Below are positions 19,286 to 27,181 of a stretch of DNA of 64,000 nt, piece by piece (position 1 is the first letter of the stretch; every line of letters starts with the position of its first letter). The stretch is from Polynucleobacter antarcticus (GTDB lineage: Bacteria > Pseudomonadota > Gammaproteobacteria > Burkholderiales > Burkholderiaceae): the NCBI RefSeq assembly GCF_013307245.1, contig NZ_CP028941.1:1550001-1614000 (forward strand). The letters run 5' to 3'. The notes beneath the pieces are model-generated. The model did not search any database, was not told the DNA's origin, and was given only the letters and a program-made list of their open reading frames with translations. The position numbers and the translations under genes are program-made.

Positions 19286-19446
19286 CATGCACCGTAAACG
19301 ACGGGAAAGTCTAACAATCTGTTTGACTCTAGGGCCTAATGATTTAAAAACAGGCTTGGTAAATGACCCCCGCTGTTTTATGAATCGATTTACTGCTGGT
19401 TTTGTTCTAAGCCGTCAATGCAATCCGCTTGACGGTTTTTTCTTTT
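19286..19446 (+). ncRNA. candidate structured small RNA or phoH leader
   Basis: The stretch between a candidate promoter and a strong intrinsic terminator is about 160 bases and has no plausible reading frame. It folds into at least three local hairpins: CCGT/ACGG around 19292-19304; AGTC-AACA paired with TGTT-GACT at 19308-19328 with one T-T mismatch; and GCCT (19334-19337) with AGGC (19352-19355). It then ends in the terminator at 19412-19446. Since the terminator lies just before the phoH ribosome binding site, the RNA is either a free small RNA or a leader that controls phoH by premature termination. I do not recognise it as tmRNA, RNase P, SRP or 6S RNA. Confidence 0.5.
19412..19446 (+). 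terminator. intrinsic terminator just upstream of phoH
   Basis: CCGTCAA (19412-19418) and TTGACGG (19429-19435) form a perfect 7-bp stem, extendable by a G-T and two A-T pairs, around a 10-base loop. TTTTTTCTTTT follows. The phoH ribosome binding site AGGAGAG starts one base after the T-run. Confidence 0.85.
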
Positions 19447-19458
19447 AGGAGAGTCTTG

Positions 19459-21126
19459 ATGCCATTACCCCCCATCCCAACGCATATTGCCGGCCAAGTA
19501 AAGATTACTGCTAAAGACACTCCTGATTTAAAGAAGCGTCCTACTCCTGCAAAAACTGTTGCAATGGAAAGTCATCATCACGATCTAGCACATGATGATG
19601 CAGAAGATTTATCTGCAGCTGAAATCGCTATTGAGAAAATGAAAGGTGGTCAGCGCCCTTCGCAGCAAGTACGAAATGACAACAAACCCATCATCACTCC
19701 CGAAAAACCAAAACGGATGATTCGTACTGGCCCTCCCAGTCTGTTTGTCTTAGACACTAACGTATTAATGCACGATCCTAGCTCCCTATTTCGTTTCTCG
19801 GAGCATGACCTCTTCTTGCCAATGACAACTCTTGAGGAGTTAGATAACCATAAGAAAGGTATGACGGAAGTTGCGCGTAACGCTCGTACTGTCAGTAGAT
19901 CATTAGATCAATTGGTGGCAGGCACAAGCGGCACCTTAGATGAGGGTATTCCACTTAATAAATTGGGTAATCAAGACGTATCTGGTCGACTTTATTTTCA
20001 GACTAAATTAACTACGCTTACTCTGCCTGAGGGCTTACCTGAGGGTAAAGGCGATAACTTGATTTTGGCTGTAGTGAGTGAACTACAAAAAACACGCAAA
20101 GGGCAAGAAGTTGTCTTGGTATCCAAAGATATCAATATGCGTATTAAAGCTCGTGCCTTAGGACTGCCTGCTGAAGATTACTTCAACGATCAAGTGCTAG
20201 AAGATCGTGATTTGATGTATTCCGGTGTGTTGACTTTACCTGCTGACTTTTGGCCAAAACATGGCAAGAATATGGAAAGTTGGGCTGATGGAAAATCTGG
20301 CACGATGTTTTATAGAGTGACTGGCCCCAGCGTAGCCGGCATGCTAGTAAATCAGTTTGTGTACCAAGAAAATCCCGATGGCTCTACCCCATTCTATGCA
20401 CAAGTAAAAGAGATCAATGGTAAAACTGCCCTCTTACAAACCTTACGAGATTATTCACATCAGAAAAATAATGTGTGGAGCGTCACTGCGCGCAATCGCG
20501 AGCAAAACTTTGCCATGAATTTACTCATGAATCCTGAAGTAGACTTTGTCACATTGCTAGGTCAAGCAGGAACCGGGAAAACCTTGCTAGCCTTGGCTGC
20601 TAGCCTGGAACAAGTCCTGGATAGCAAACGCTATAACGAGATTATTATTACGCGAGCCACCGTACCGGTTGGCGAGGATATTGGCTTCTTGCCAGGAACC
20701 GAAGAAGAAAAAATGCAGCCTTGGATGGGCGCTTTTGATGACAATCTAGAAGTACTCCAACGCAATGAAGATAATGCTGGTGAATGGGGTCGCGCTGCTA
20801 CTCAAGAACTCATCCGCTCACGTATTAAAGTAAAGAGTATGAACTTTATGCGCGGCAGGACTTTTGTCAGCAAGTTTGTCATCATTGATGAGGCGCAAAA
20901 CTTAACGCCTAAGCAAATGAAAACTTTAGTCACACGTGCGGGCCCTGGCACCAAAATTGTGTGTCTAGGTAATATTGCTCAAATTGATACGCCCTATTTA
21001 ACAGAAGGCTCCTCAGGCCTCACCTATGTTGTTGATCGCTTCAAAGGCTGGCGTCACGGTGGTCACGTCACGCTTGCGCGTGGTGAGCGCTCTCGTTTAG
21101 CAGATCATGCTGCCGACGCCCTCTAA
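19459..21126 (+). CDS. PIN domain-PhoH family ATPase
   Basis: A 555-residue cytosolic protein with an N-terminal PIN-type nuclease domain (about 95-240, from FVLDTNVLMHDP with its acidic residue through VSKDINMRIKARALG) and a C-terminal PhoH ATPase domain with the Walker A motif GQAGTGKT near residue 368 and the DEAQN Walker B. This is the long PhoH2 layout, associated with RNA unwinding and cleavage. The start is the ATG at 19459 with AGGAGAG ahead of it. An upstream in-frame TTG at 19429 falls inside the terminator and is rejected. Confidence 0.92.
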   Translation: MPLPPIPTHIAGQVKITAKDTPDLKKRPTPAKTVAMESHHHDLAHDDAEDLSAAEIAIEKMKGGQRPSQQVRNDNKPIITPEKPKRMIRTGPPSLFVLDTNVLMHDPSSLFRFSEHDLFLPMTTLEELDNHKKGMTEVARNARTVSRSLDQLVAGTSGTLDEGIPLNKLGNQDVSGRLYFQTKLTTLTLPEGLPEGKGDNLILAVVSELQKTRKGQEVVLVSKDINMRIKARALGLPAEDYFNDQVLEDRDLMYSGVLTLPADFWPKHGKNMESWADGKSGTMFYRVTGPSVAGMLVNQFVYQENPDGSTPFYAQVKEINGKTALLQTLRDYSHQKNNVWSVTARNREQNFAMNLLMNPEVDFVTLLGQAGTGKTLLALAASLEQVLDSKRYNEIIITRATVPVGEDIGFLPGTEEEKMQPWMGAFDDNLEVLQRNEDNAGEWGRAATQELIRSRIKVKSMNFMRGRTFVSKFVIIDEAQNLTPKQMKTLVTRAGPGTKIVCLGNIAQIDTPYLTEGSSGLTYVVDRFKGWRHGGHVTLARGERSRLADHAADAL

Positions 21127-21649
21127 GCAAACTTCCTCATGCCGCACTCTTTTAGGGTGCGGCTTTTTTATTGGGATGATTTGCATACTGCTTGGTGTAC
21201 AAGGCTGTAGTTCTATTGGTACTCGATCCAATGCTAGTAAAGTGGTGCAGTTCAAGCAAGATACCAGTGTTGGAACAGAAGATATATCGATAGCTGCTGT
21301 CGGCCTAGTGGGGGTGCCTTATCGCTTTGGTGGCAATACGCCTAAGAGTGGGTTTGATTGCAGTGGTCTCATTAGCTATGTGTACTCTAAATCAGCCAAC
21401 ATCAAATTACCGCGCACTATTCAAGAGATGAGCAGCAGAGGAAGAAGCGTGGAAAACCAAGCGCCTGCACCAGGAGATTTAGTCTTTTTCAACACCACTG
21501 GAGAGAAGTACTCGCATGCTGGAATCTATGTGGGTCAAGGAAGATTTGTCCATGCACCTAGTGCTGGGGGTACTGTCCGCCTTGAGTACATCACTACGCC
21601 TTACTGGGCAGCTAGGTTTACTGAAGCAAGAAGACTGACTGCCCAGTAA
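21107..21649 (+). CDS. NlpC/P60 (C40) peptidoglycan peptidase, lipoprotein
   Basis: A 180-residue protein with a lipoprotein signal peptide (hydrophobic LLGCGFFIGMICILL, then the lipobox LGVQGC with Cys34) and an NlpC/P60 domain. The catalytic cysteine is in SGFDCSGLISYVY, the histidine in YSHAGIYVG, and a third polar residue in RFVHAPS. It should cut cell-wall peptides from the outer membrane or periplasmic side. The start at 21107 overlaps the end of phoH by 20 bases and gives a signal peptide with a basic n-region. The ATG at 21176 would leave only ten residues before the lipobox cysteine, which is short. A strong terminator hairpin lies inside the signal-peptide codons. Confidence 0.87.
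   Translation: MLPTPSKQTSSCRTLLGCGFFIGMICILLGVQGCSSIGTRSNASKVVQFKQDTSVGTEDISIAAVGLVGVPYRFGGNTPKSGFDCSGLISYVYSKSANIKLPRTIQEMSSRGRSVENQAPAPGDLVFFNTTGEKYSHAGIYVGQGRFVHAPSAGGTVRLEYITTPYWAARFTEARRLTAQ
21141..21169 (+). terminator. intrinsic terminator after phoH, inside the NlpC/P60 reading frame
   Basis: GCCGCAC (21141-21147) and GTGCGGC (21157-21163) form a perfect GC-rich stem with a 9-base loop, followed by six T. It is 14 bases after the phoH stop, but it also lies in the codons for residues 12-21 of the overlapping lipoprotein gene. Confidence 0.85.
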
Positions 21650-21785
21650 GCCATATAGGAATAGTTAAATCATATTTATTTGTAAAACTAATAAATAGTA
21701 GCCCTAAAGCTAATATTTATCAGCGTACTTATTGAGATAATCAACTTTATTAAAACAACCAATTCGTTAAAACAGGAAACAAGTA

Positions 21786-22607
21786 ATGAACAGTATTGAT
21801 TTTGGCTATATCCAGCAGATTCTCATCACTGCTGCCACTGATGTGGGCCTAAAAATTCTGGCAGCTATTGCGCTTTGGATTGTGGGTCGATGGCTCATTG
21901 GTGTCGCATTGAAAATCATTCGCACCGGATTAGAGTCTCAGAAAGTAGACCCCACGCTACTGCGTTACATTGGATCCGTAGTTTCAGTCACCCTCAATAT
22001 TCTCCTGGTTATCGGAATACTGGGTTACTTTGGTATTCAAACTACTAGCTTTGCCGCATTAATTGCTACCGCTGGTATTGCTATTGGTGCTGCATGGGCT
22101 GGCTTACTCTCAAACTTTGCTGCGGGTGTTTTTATTATTATGTTGCGGCCATTTAAAGTTGGAGATTTTGTTACAGCAGGAGGTATTACTGGAACTATAA
22201 AAGAGATTGGACTTTTTTCTTCCACCATAAATACACCTGACAATATTGCAACTATGATTGGTAATAACAAGATTCTGGGCGATACGATTCAGAACTTTAG
22301 TAATACGCCCTATCGCCGCGTAGATCTCAAATGTCAACTCTCATCAGCAGCAGACCAATCAGCTGCCATGCAATTACTGCGTGAAAAGATTGCAGCAATT
22401 CCCAATGTTTTGAAAGATCCGGCTATTGAAGTGAATATTTTAGAGTTCAATCTTGTTGGCCCGGTATTAGCAGTACGTCCCTACTGCAGCAACAATGATT
22501 ATTGGCAGGTCTACTTTGATAGTAATCGCGTTATGAGTGAATCCTTATCCCAAGCTGGATTCCCGGCACCAATGGCGTCTCAGAATATGATTATGAAACA
22601 GAGCTAA
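21786..22607 (+). CDS. mscS: small-conductance mechanosensitive channel, MscS family
   Basis: A 273-residue inner-membrane channel that opens under turgor to release solutes on osmotic downshock. Three transmembrane segments occupy about residues 15-110, including the Gly/Ala-rich pore helix TAGIAIGAAWAGLLSNFAAG. The beta domain follows with RPFKVGDFVTAGG and the C-terminal alpha/beta domain after residue 175. Length and order match MscS of E. coli (286). GGAAAC precedes the start. The 136 bases upstream are AT-rich with nothing further recognisable. Confidence 0.92.
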   Translation: MNSIDFGYIQQILITAATDVGLKILAAIALWIVGRWLIGVALKIIRTGLESQKVDPTLLRYIGSVVSVTLNILLVIGILGYFGIQTTSFAALIATAGIAIGAAWAGLLSNFAAGVFIIMLRPFKVGDFVTAGGITGTIKEIGLFSSTINTPDNIATMIGNNKILGDTIQNFSNTPYRRVDLKCQLSSAADQSAAMQLLREKIAAIPNVLKDPAIEVNILEFNLVGPVLAVRPYCSNNDYWQVYFDSNRVMSESLSQAGFPAPMASQNMIMKQS

Positions 22608-22673
22608 TTTTTGTAGTTACATGGATGTTCATCACTGTTGTAGCTGTAAATCCACCACTTAGGAGAATCCTGC

Positions 22674-22940
22674 ATGAAAAAAATGATTATTGCCTTAAGC
22701 ATTGCTCTTAGTTTTACCATTCCCTCTTTAGCATTTGCAGACCAAGCGGCTTGTGAAGCTAAAGCGGTCAGTAAGGAAGGTAAGCCTTTATATGGGGCAG
22801 CCAAAGATGCTTCCATTAAAAAGTGTTTGGGTGCAGCGCCTGCCGACAAAGGTTGCGAGGCTAAAGCAATCAGCAAAGACGGTAAGCCATTGTATGGCGC
22901 AGCTAAGGCAGCCTCGATTAAGAAATGTGAAGGCGCTTAA
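22674..22940 (+). CDS. small secreted protein with two Cys-framed repeats (PsiF-like)
   Basis: An 88-residue protein with a clear signal peptide (residues 1-22, cleavage after SLAFA) and two 25-residue repeats at 27-51 and 61-85 that each begin and end with cysteine. The repeats match at 22 of 25 positions. The pattern Cys-E-A-K-A ... K-K-Cys recalls the PsiF repeat of a phosphate-starvation-inducible protein, but that link is only by pattern. It should be periplasmic, with one disulfide per repeat likely. Function unknown. AGGAG precedes the ATG and a strong terminator follows. Confidence 0.8.
   Translation: MKKMIIALSIALSFTIPSLAFADQAACEAKAVSKEGKPLYGAAKDASIKKCLGAAPADKGCEAKAISKDGKPLYGAAKAASIKKCEGA
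22752..22928 (+). repeat. two tandem 75-base coding repeats
   Basis: Units 22752-22826 and 22854-22928 encode near-identical 25-residue motifs. Codon by codon they differ by 14 synonymous and 3 amino-acid-changing codons, so the duplication is old and the protein sequence is conserved. Confidence 0.85.
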
Positions 22941-22966
22941 GTTATAGTCTTACTGTTTCGCTATGT

Positions 22967-23005
22967 AAAAAGCCTCGTATGTGAAACTCACTACGAGGCT
23001 TTTTT
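22967..23005. terminator. bidirectional intrinsic terminator
   Basis: A 13-bp perfect stem AAAAAGCCTCGTA/TACGAGGCTTTTT with a 12-base loop has T-runs on both strands. It ends both the plus-strand repeat-protein gene and the minus-strand dnaB. Confidence 0.93.
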
Positions 23006-23024
23006 ATTTTCTTGAGTAAATAAT

Positions 23025-25520
23025 TTAGAACGGCTCATACCCACCGCTGGAGTAGCCTACTGAGCCCATCGCTAAATTATCAAACTTAGTATACGGGCCT
23101 TGCCAACTTAAACGTACTGTACCAATGGGTCCGTTACGCTGCTTGCCGATAATAATCTCTGCCATGCCTTTGTCTGTCGTTGTATCGGGGTGATAGACCT
23201 CATCACGATAGATAAACATAATTAAGTCAGCATCCTGCTCGATCGCACCAGACTCTCGTAAGTCAGACATAATGGGGCGCTTATTAGGCCGTTGCTCCAA
23301 GCCACGATTTAACTGTGACAAGGCAACTACAGGACACTGCAATTCTTTGGCAAGCGATTTGAGTGATCGTGATATTTCAGAAATCTCTGTAGCCCGGTTT
23401 TCAGAACCGGAACCACTCATCAACTGCAAGTAATCGATCACAACAAGGCCTAGCGTGCCGCCGAAGTTACGGGCAATACGACGTGCTCTTGCACGCAACT
23501 CTAAGCTGGATAAAGCACCGGTCTCATCAATTAAAATTTGGGTATTACTTAAGCGGGCAATCGCATCAGTCACACGTGGCCACTCATCATCTTGCAACTT
23601 ACCAGTACGCATGCGACTTTGATCAACGCGCCCAACGGAACCCAATAAACGAGAGGCAAGTTGCTCACCCGACATCTCCATTGAAAACACAACAACGGGC
23701 AATCCTTCTGCCAAAGCAACGTTCTCAGCAATGTTGAGTGCGAATGCAGTGTTGTGAGTCACTACATAATCATTTGTAATGTAGGTTCTAGATGGGTGAC
23801 TTACAGAAATACATTGGGCACTCGTGACTCTTGATGGTTCAATAGATTTGAATGTGAGTCTGCGTTGACGGTCCCAATGGGTTCTGAGTCTGGCTTTTTT
23901 CTCGGTTAAAGTAAAAGCATCGAAACCTGCGGGAAAACTCATATTCAAAACATAGGCTAGTCGACCCTGCTTCTTTTCACCTAGGTAGGTATAACTAGAC
24001 TGCTTATGCGCTATTGAGCAAAATCCACCCAAGGATCTAGCCAATGAAGCTATATCCTTACCCAATTGCTCGCTAACAGTGCAATAACGAATAGAGCCCC
24101 ACTTCTCAATCCAACCATCAGTATCCATCAGGCCCTGAAATAAAGCTAAGCGAGATGCTTTATCTGCCTCTAGGTACTGAGTGGGAATAAATTTTTCAAA
24201 GCTACGGCAACCTAGCACCCCTAGTTCATGGAGTGTCGACCTAAAGTAATTTGTCGGTACCGAGACTCTTGCTCCATTTGCGGCAATTCTGCTTTTTGAA
24301 ACCAATCTCCAGTCGTAGGCATTGGCATGAACTAATTCCATCTCGTAGCCAGCGAGCGCATTCATACGATCTACAAGCTCAGGAGATTTAGTGGAGAACA
24401 TCACACTTTTATGAGATAACGCTAGAGTTCCATCACCTAGCAGTGCACCTAAAACCCAAGGGTTAATAGGCAACTTTTCAGAATGTCCAAAGTCACCTGA
24501 TACAGGATCAATCCAAAGGCGATTTTTGTAACGCACGCAGGCCAGCATTTCAATTAAACGCTTTGTACTGATGACTCGAGCCTCAGACCAATCACGGTAC
24601 ATCACGCGCCATAAATGCTCGTCGCAACATTCGGCTTCGCGCCCATCAGAAAAAGTAACTTTGTATATTTCTTTAGTGCCCTGAGGATAAACTCCCGTGA
24701 CCATAGAATGTTGGCCATCCACTGAAGCTAAGCGATCACCAAAACGGAGGTCTCCCATACGCTTCCAACCATCGACTGTTTTTACTTTGGCATCTAGAGG
24801 CTGCGCTTTACCCATCGATGGTCTTCCAGCCACAATGACTAGATCACCTTTTTGCAGGCCACTCGTTTGTTTATCTAAATCAATAAAGCCTGTGGCAATA
24901 CCAGTAATATCACTCCCGCCTTGGCGGTTGTAGAGTTCATCAATTCTTGCCACTACTGTTTTTAAAAGAGGTTCAATCTCAAGATAGTCTGCTTTGCGAC
25001 TACCTTCTTCACCGATTTGTAAAATCCGAGATTCCGCTTCATCCAATAGGGTTCTAACTGAACGACCCTCAGGTACAAAAGCAGAATTCACAATGTTGTC
25101 AGATACCTCGATCAAGCGACGCAAAATACTACGGTCACGAACGATATCGGCATAGCCTTTAATGTTCGCTGCACTTGGAGTGCTCTGCGCTAAAGAATTC
25201 AGGTAGTCAATACCCACTAAATCACCGCCCTGTTCGGACTTGACGGCCTCATGAACGGTAATGACATCAGCGGGATGATTGTCGCCCACTAAACGCTGGA
25301 TGACCTTATAGATCAGCGCATGTTCAGGACGATAGAAGTCTTTGTCTGATAACACACCGCCTAGGCGATCCCAAGCTGCGTTATCAATCAGCAGACCGCC
25401 GAGCAAAGATTGCTCGGCTTCTACAGAATGGGGTGGTACTTTTAAGGCCTGCAAGGCTGCGTCCCCAGAACCCATCATGCCGGGATTTGGCGTAAGGGTA
25501 CGAGGACGGGATTCAGCCAT
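23025..25520 (-). CDS. dnaB: replicative DNA helicase DnaB, interrupted by an intein
   Basis: The hexameric fork helicase. The 831-residue precursor holds a normal 479-residue DnaB in two exteins: residues 1-238 (N-terminal domain from PPHSVEAEQSLLGGLL, linker, and RecA-fold start ending in GRPSMGK) and residues 591-831 (starting TAFALNIAENVA, with the DYLQLM Walker B region and Q/R-finger segments). The break is inside the Walker A loop between Lys238 and Thr591, so no ATPase site exists until splicing occurs. It lies 37 bases after rplI in the rpsF-priB-rpsR-rplI-dnaB block. Confidence 0.97.
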   Translation of the reverse strand: MAESRPRTLTPNPGMMGSGDAALQALKVPPHSVEAEQSLLGGLLIDNAAWDRLGGVLSDKDFYRPEHALIYKVIQRLVGDNHPADVITVHEAVKSEQGGDLVGIDYLNSLAQSTPSAANIKGYADIVRDRSILRRLIEVSDNIVNSAFVPEGRSVRTLLDEAESRILQIGEEGSRKADYLEIEPLLKTVVARIDELYNRQGGSDITGIATGFIDLDKQTSGLQKGDLVIVAGRPSMGKAQPLDAKVKTVDGWKRMGDLRFGDRLASVDGQHSMVTGVYPQGTKEIYKVTFSDGREAECCDEHLWRVMYRDWSEARVISTKRLIEMLACVRYKNRLWIDPVSGDFGHSEKLPINPWVLGALLGDGTLALSHKSVMFSTKSPELVDRMNALAGYEMELVHANAYDWRLVSKSRIAANGARVSVPTNYFRSTLHELGVLGCRSFEKFIPTQYLEADKASRLALFQGLMDTDGWIEKWGSIRYCTVSEQLGKDIASLARSLGGFCSIAHKQSSYTYLGEKKQGRLAYVLNMSFPAGFDAFTLTEKKARLRTHWDRQRRLTFKSIEPSRVTSAQCISVSHPSRTYITNDYVVTHNTAFALNIAENVALAEGLPVVVFSMEMSGEQLASRLLGSVGRVDQSRMRTGKLQDDEWPRVTDAIARLSNTQILIDETGALSSLELRARARRIARNFGGTLGLVVIDYLQLMSGSGSENRATEISEISRSLKSLAKELQCPVVALSQLNRGLEQRPNKRPIMSDLRESGAIEQDADLIMFIYRDEVYHPDTTTDKGMAEIIIGKQRNGPIGTVRLSWQGPYTKFDNLAMGSVGYSSGGYEPF
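23751..24806 (-). mobile_element. class 3 intein with LAGLIDADG homing endonuclease in DnaB
   Basis: A 352-residue in-frame insertion (precursor residues 239-590). It starts with Ala in place of the usual Cys/Ser and ends in VVTHN, followed by extein Thr. It carries the W-C-T set that defines class 3 inteins: Trp66 two residues after the block B His64 (CDEHLW), Cys332 at the block F nucleophile position (QCISVSH), and Thr350 just before the terminal His-Asn. Two LAGLIDADG motifs are visible: LGALLGDGTLA near 119-129 and LFQGLMDTDGW near 222-232. The element can therefore probably both splice and home. Confidence 0.93.
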
Positions 25521-25557
25521 GAGGCTAGCGGTTTACTAAAAACCTAAGTTCTAGAAC

Positions 25558-26010
25558 TTACGCTTGCTCACCAACTACACGGATAGTGATATCAGCCACT
25601 ACATCGGTATGAACAGCAACCGCTACAGGGTGATCACCAACCATTTTCAATGGGCCAGTAGGCATACGAATGGACGCTTTTTCAATCACAAAGCCCTTAG
25701 CCTTCAGAGCATCAGCGATGTCATGGTTGGTTACAGAACCAAACAAACGGCCATCCACTCCTGCTTTTTGACCGATGTCGAGCACCAAGTCTTTGAGCTT
25801 AATGCCCACTGCTTGCGCAGCAGCCAATTTCTCAGCAGCTATTTTTTCCAACTCAGCACGACGAACAGCAAAATCAGCAATCGCTGCTTCAGTTGCACGA
25901 CGGGCTTTACGTTGTGGGATCAGGAAATTACGAGCGAAGCCGTCTTTAACGCGAACTACATCGCCCAGGTTGCCCAAGTTAATTACTTTTTCTAAAAGAA
26001 TGATTTGCAT
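25558..26010 (-). CDS. rplI: 50S ribosomal protein L9
   Basis: A 23S rRNA-binding protein at the base of the L1 stalk. The 150-residue product begins [19 protein letters not shown], has the family signature for the N-domain ([10 protein letters not shown]), a long connecting helix and a C-terminal domain ([17 protein letters not shown]). The open frame runs 21 codons further up, but this ATG has GGGAG ahead of it and matches the family start. It follows rpsR by 13 bases. Confidence 0.97.
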   Translation of the reverse strand: MQIILLEKVINLGNLGDVVRVKDGFARNFLIPQRKARRATEAAIADFAVRRAELEKIAAEKLAAAQAVGIKLKDLVLDIGQKAGVDGRLFGSVTNHDIADALKAKGFVIEKASIRMPTGPLKMVGDHPVAVAVHTDVVADITIRVVGEQA

Positions 26011-26023
26011 TGAGGGCTCCCGA

Positions 26024-26296
26024 TTATTTCTTGTGTTGATCAGAGAATGGCAACAGTGCCAGGAAACGCGCACGCTTGATAGCCGTGTCTAACTGACGCT
26101 GATACTTTGCCTTTGTACCTGTCAAACGAGCAGGGGTAATCTTAGCATTTTCACCAACAAAGTCTTTTAATGTATCGACATCTTTGTAGTCAATCTGCTC
26201 AACGCCACCAACAGTGAAACGGCAATAACGCTTACGCTTGAACAGTGGGTTCTGGGCAGGTTTCTTTTTGAAATCGGGTTTTTTTCCAAACGCCAT
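26024..26296 (-). CDS. rpsR: 30S ribosomal protein S18
   Basis: A 90-residue protein that binds 16S rRNA as a heterodimer with S6. The conserved core from RKRYCRFT through [26 protein letters not shown] and [11 protein letters not shown] is complete. The N-terminal basic tail is a little longer than in E. coli. It follows priB by 13 bases. Confidence 0.97.
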   Translation of the reverse strand: MAFGKKPDFKKKPAQNPLFKRKRYCRFTVGGVEQIDYKDVDTLKDFVGENAKITPARLTGTKAKYQRQLDTAIKRARFLALLPFSDQHKK

Positions 26297-26309
26297 GATG
26301 ATTTCCTCT

Positions 26310-26603
26310 TTAATTTTTCAATTGAATATGGGTGATATGAAAAACCAGTCTTTGATTACGTAGAGTCTTGGGTGCTAAGAATCCTTCGAACACTGCCTGG
26401 GCTCCTAAATCCATTTGCTCTAAACCCTGTTGTATAGGGCCAATCGCTATGGCTTCAACATTCATCTGAATTCTCCTTGCTGATCCTACCTCGTTTACTT
26501 CGCCGCTATGTTCTAGCTGACAATGCATCACCGGTATTCCTGCAGGGGTGAATCGAATCGCGTCTTTAGATACCAAGAATGCAGTGAGGGTGAAATGATT
26601 CAA
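26310..26603 (-). CDS. priB: primosomal replication protein PriB
   Basis: A 97-residue single-stranded DNA-binding protein with one OB fold that helps PriA and DnaT restart stalled forks. [21 protein letters not shown] and the CQLEHSG strand match PriB, which evolved from SSB. Its place between rpsF and rpsR is the classical PriB location. Confidence 0.93.
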   Translation of the reverse strand: MNHFTLTAFLVSKDAIRFTPAGIPVMHCQLEHSGEVNEVGSARRIQMNVEAIAIGPIQQGLEQMDLGAQAVFEGFLAPKTLRNQRLVFHITHIQLKN

Positions 26604-26662
26604 CGCCGCTCCGTCACTCTGATCCGTTTTCTAGTCTCAGTTTTCCTCTTCAAATTTCTAAC

Positions 26663-27052
26663 TTAGACTGCCGCTGCTGCAGTAACTGCAGGAGCATCAG
26701 TTTGAGCAGATTTACGGGCTTCTTCACGCTGCACTTCTTTCATCATGATAGAAGGCTCTGTTTCGGCTTTCTTTGTCTTGATGATGAGGTGACGCAAAAC
26801 AGCATCGTTAAATTTGAACGCATGCTCGAGCTCTTCCAGAGTTTTCTGGTCGCACTCAATATTCATGCAAACGTAGTGGGCTTTAGCAAGCTTGTCGATC
26901 ATGTAAGCCATCTGACGACGACCCCAATCTTCAATGCGATGGACTTTGCCGCCAGCAGTTGCTAACGTCGCTTTGTAGCGATCAATCATCGCGGGCACTT
27001 GCTCGCTTTGGTCCGGATGGACGATAAAAACGATTTCATAATGACGCATCAA
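26663..27052 (-). CDS. rpsF: 30S ribosomal protein S6
   Basis: A 129-residue ribosomal protein. The core [32 protein letters not shown] and [16 protein letters not shown] is typical. The Ala/Val-rich acidic C-terminal tail is variable in the family. GAAGGAG sits ahead of the start. It is the first gene of the block that continues through priB, rpsR, rplI and dnaB. A stable hairpin lies in the leader. Confidence 0.97.
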   Translation of the reverse strand: MMRHYEIVFIVHPDQSEQVPAMIDRYKATLATAGGKVHRIEDWGRRQMAYMIDKLAKAHYVCMNIECDQKTLEELEHAFKFNDAVLRHLIIKTKKAETEPSIMMKEVQREEARKSAQTDAPAVTAAAAV

Positions 27053-27070
27053 ACACTCCTTCAGGATAAA

Positions 27071-27126
27071 GTCACCTGGGCGTCTTGCTCACTTCCGATG
27101 GTGGTTGAAGAGAGCGCCAGTGTGAC
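27071..27126 (-). promoter_or_regulatory. rpsF leader hairpin, possible S6-S18 operator
   Basis: On the minus strand, GTCAC-a-CTGGCG (27126-27115) pairs with CGCC-c-AG-GTGAC (27082-27071), giving an 11-bp stem with two single-base bulges. An inner stem CTC-t-CTTC/GAAG-t-GAG encloses an 11-base loop. The structure ends 18 bases before the rpsF start codon. S6-S18 autoregulation through the rpsF leader is known in bacteria. I do not see the known CCG bulge signature clearly, so the match to that motif is unproven. Confidence 0.5.
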
Positions 27127-27181
27127 AAGGTAGTAACAAATTGTAGGTAGAACTTACAACACATTCACTGCTTTTAAATCC

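Noticed and set aside
19429..19458. Upstream TTG start for phoH
   Set aside because: It falls within the descending arm of the intrinsic terminator, while the ATG at 19459 has a strong ribosome binding site.
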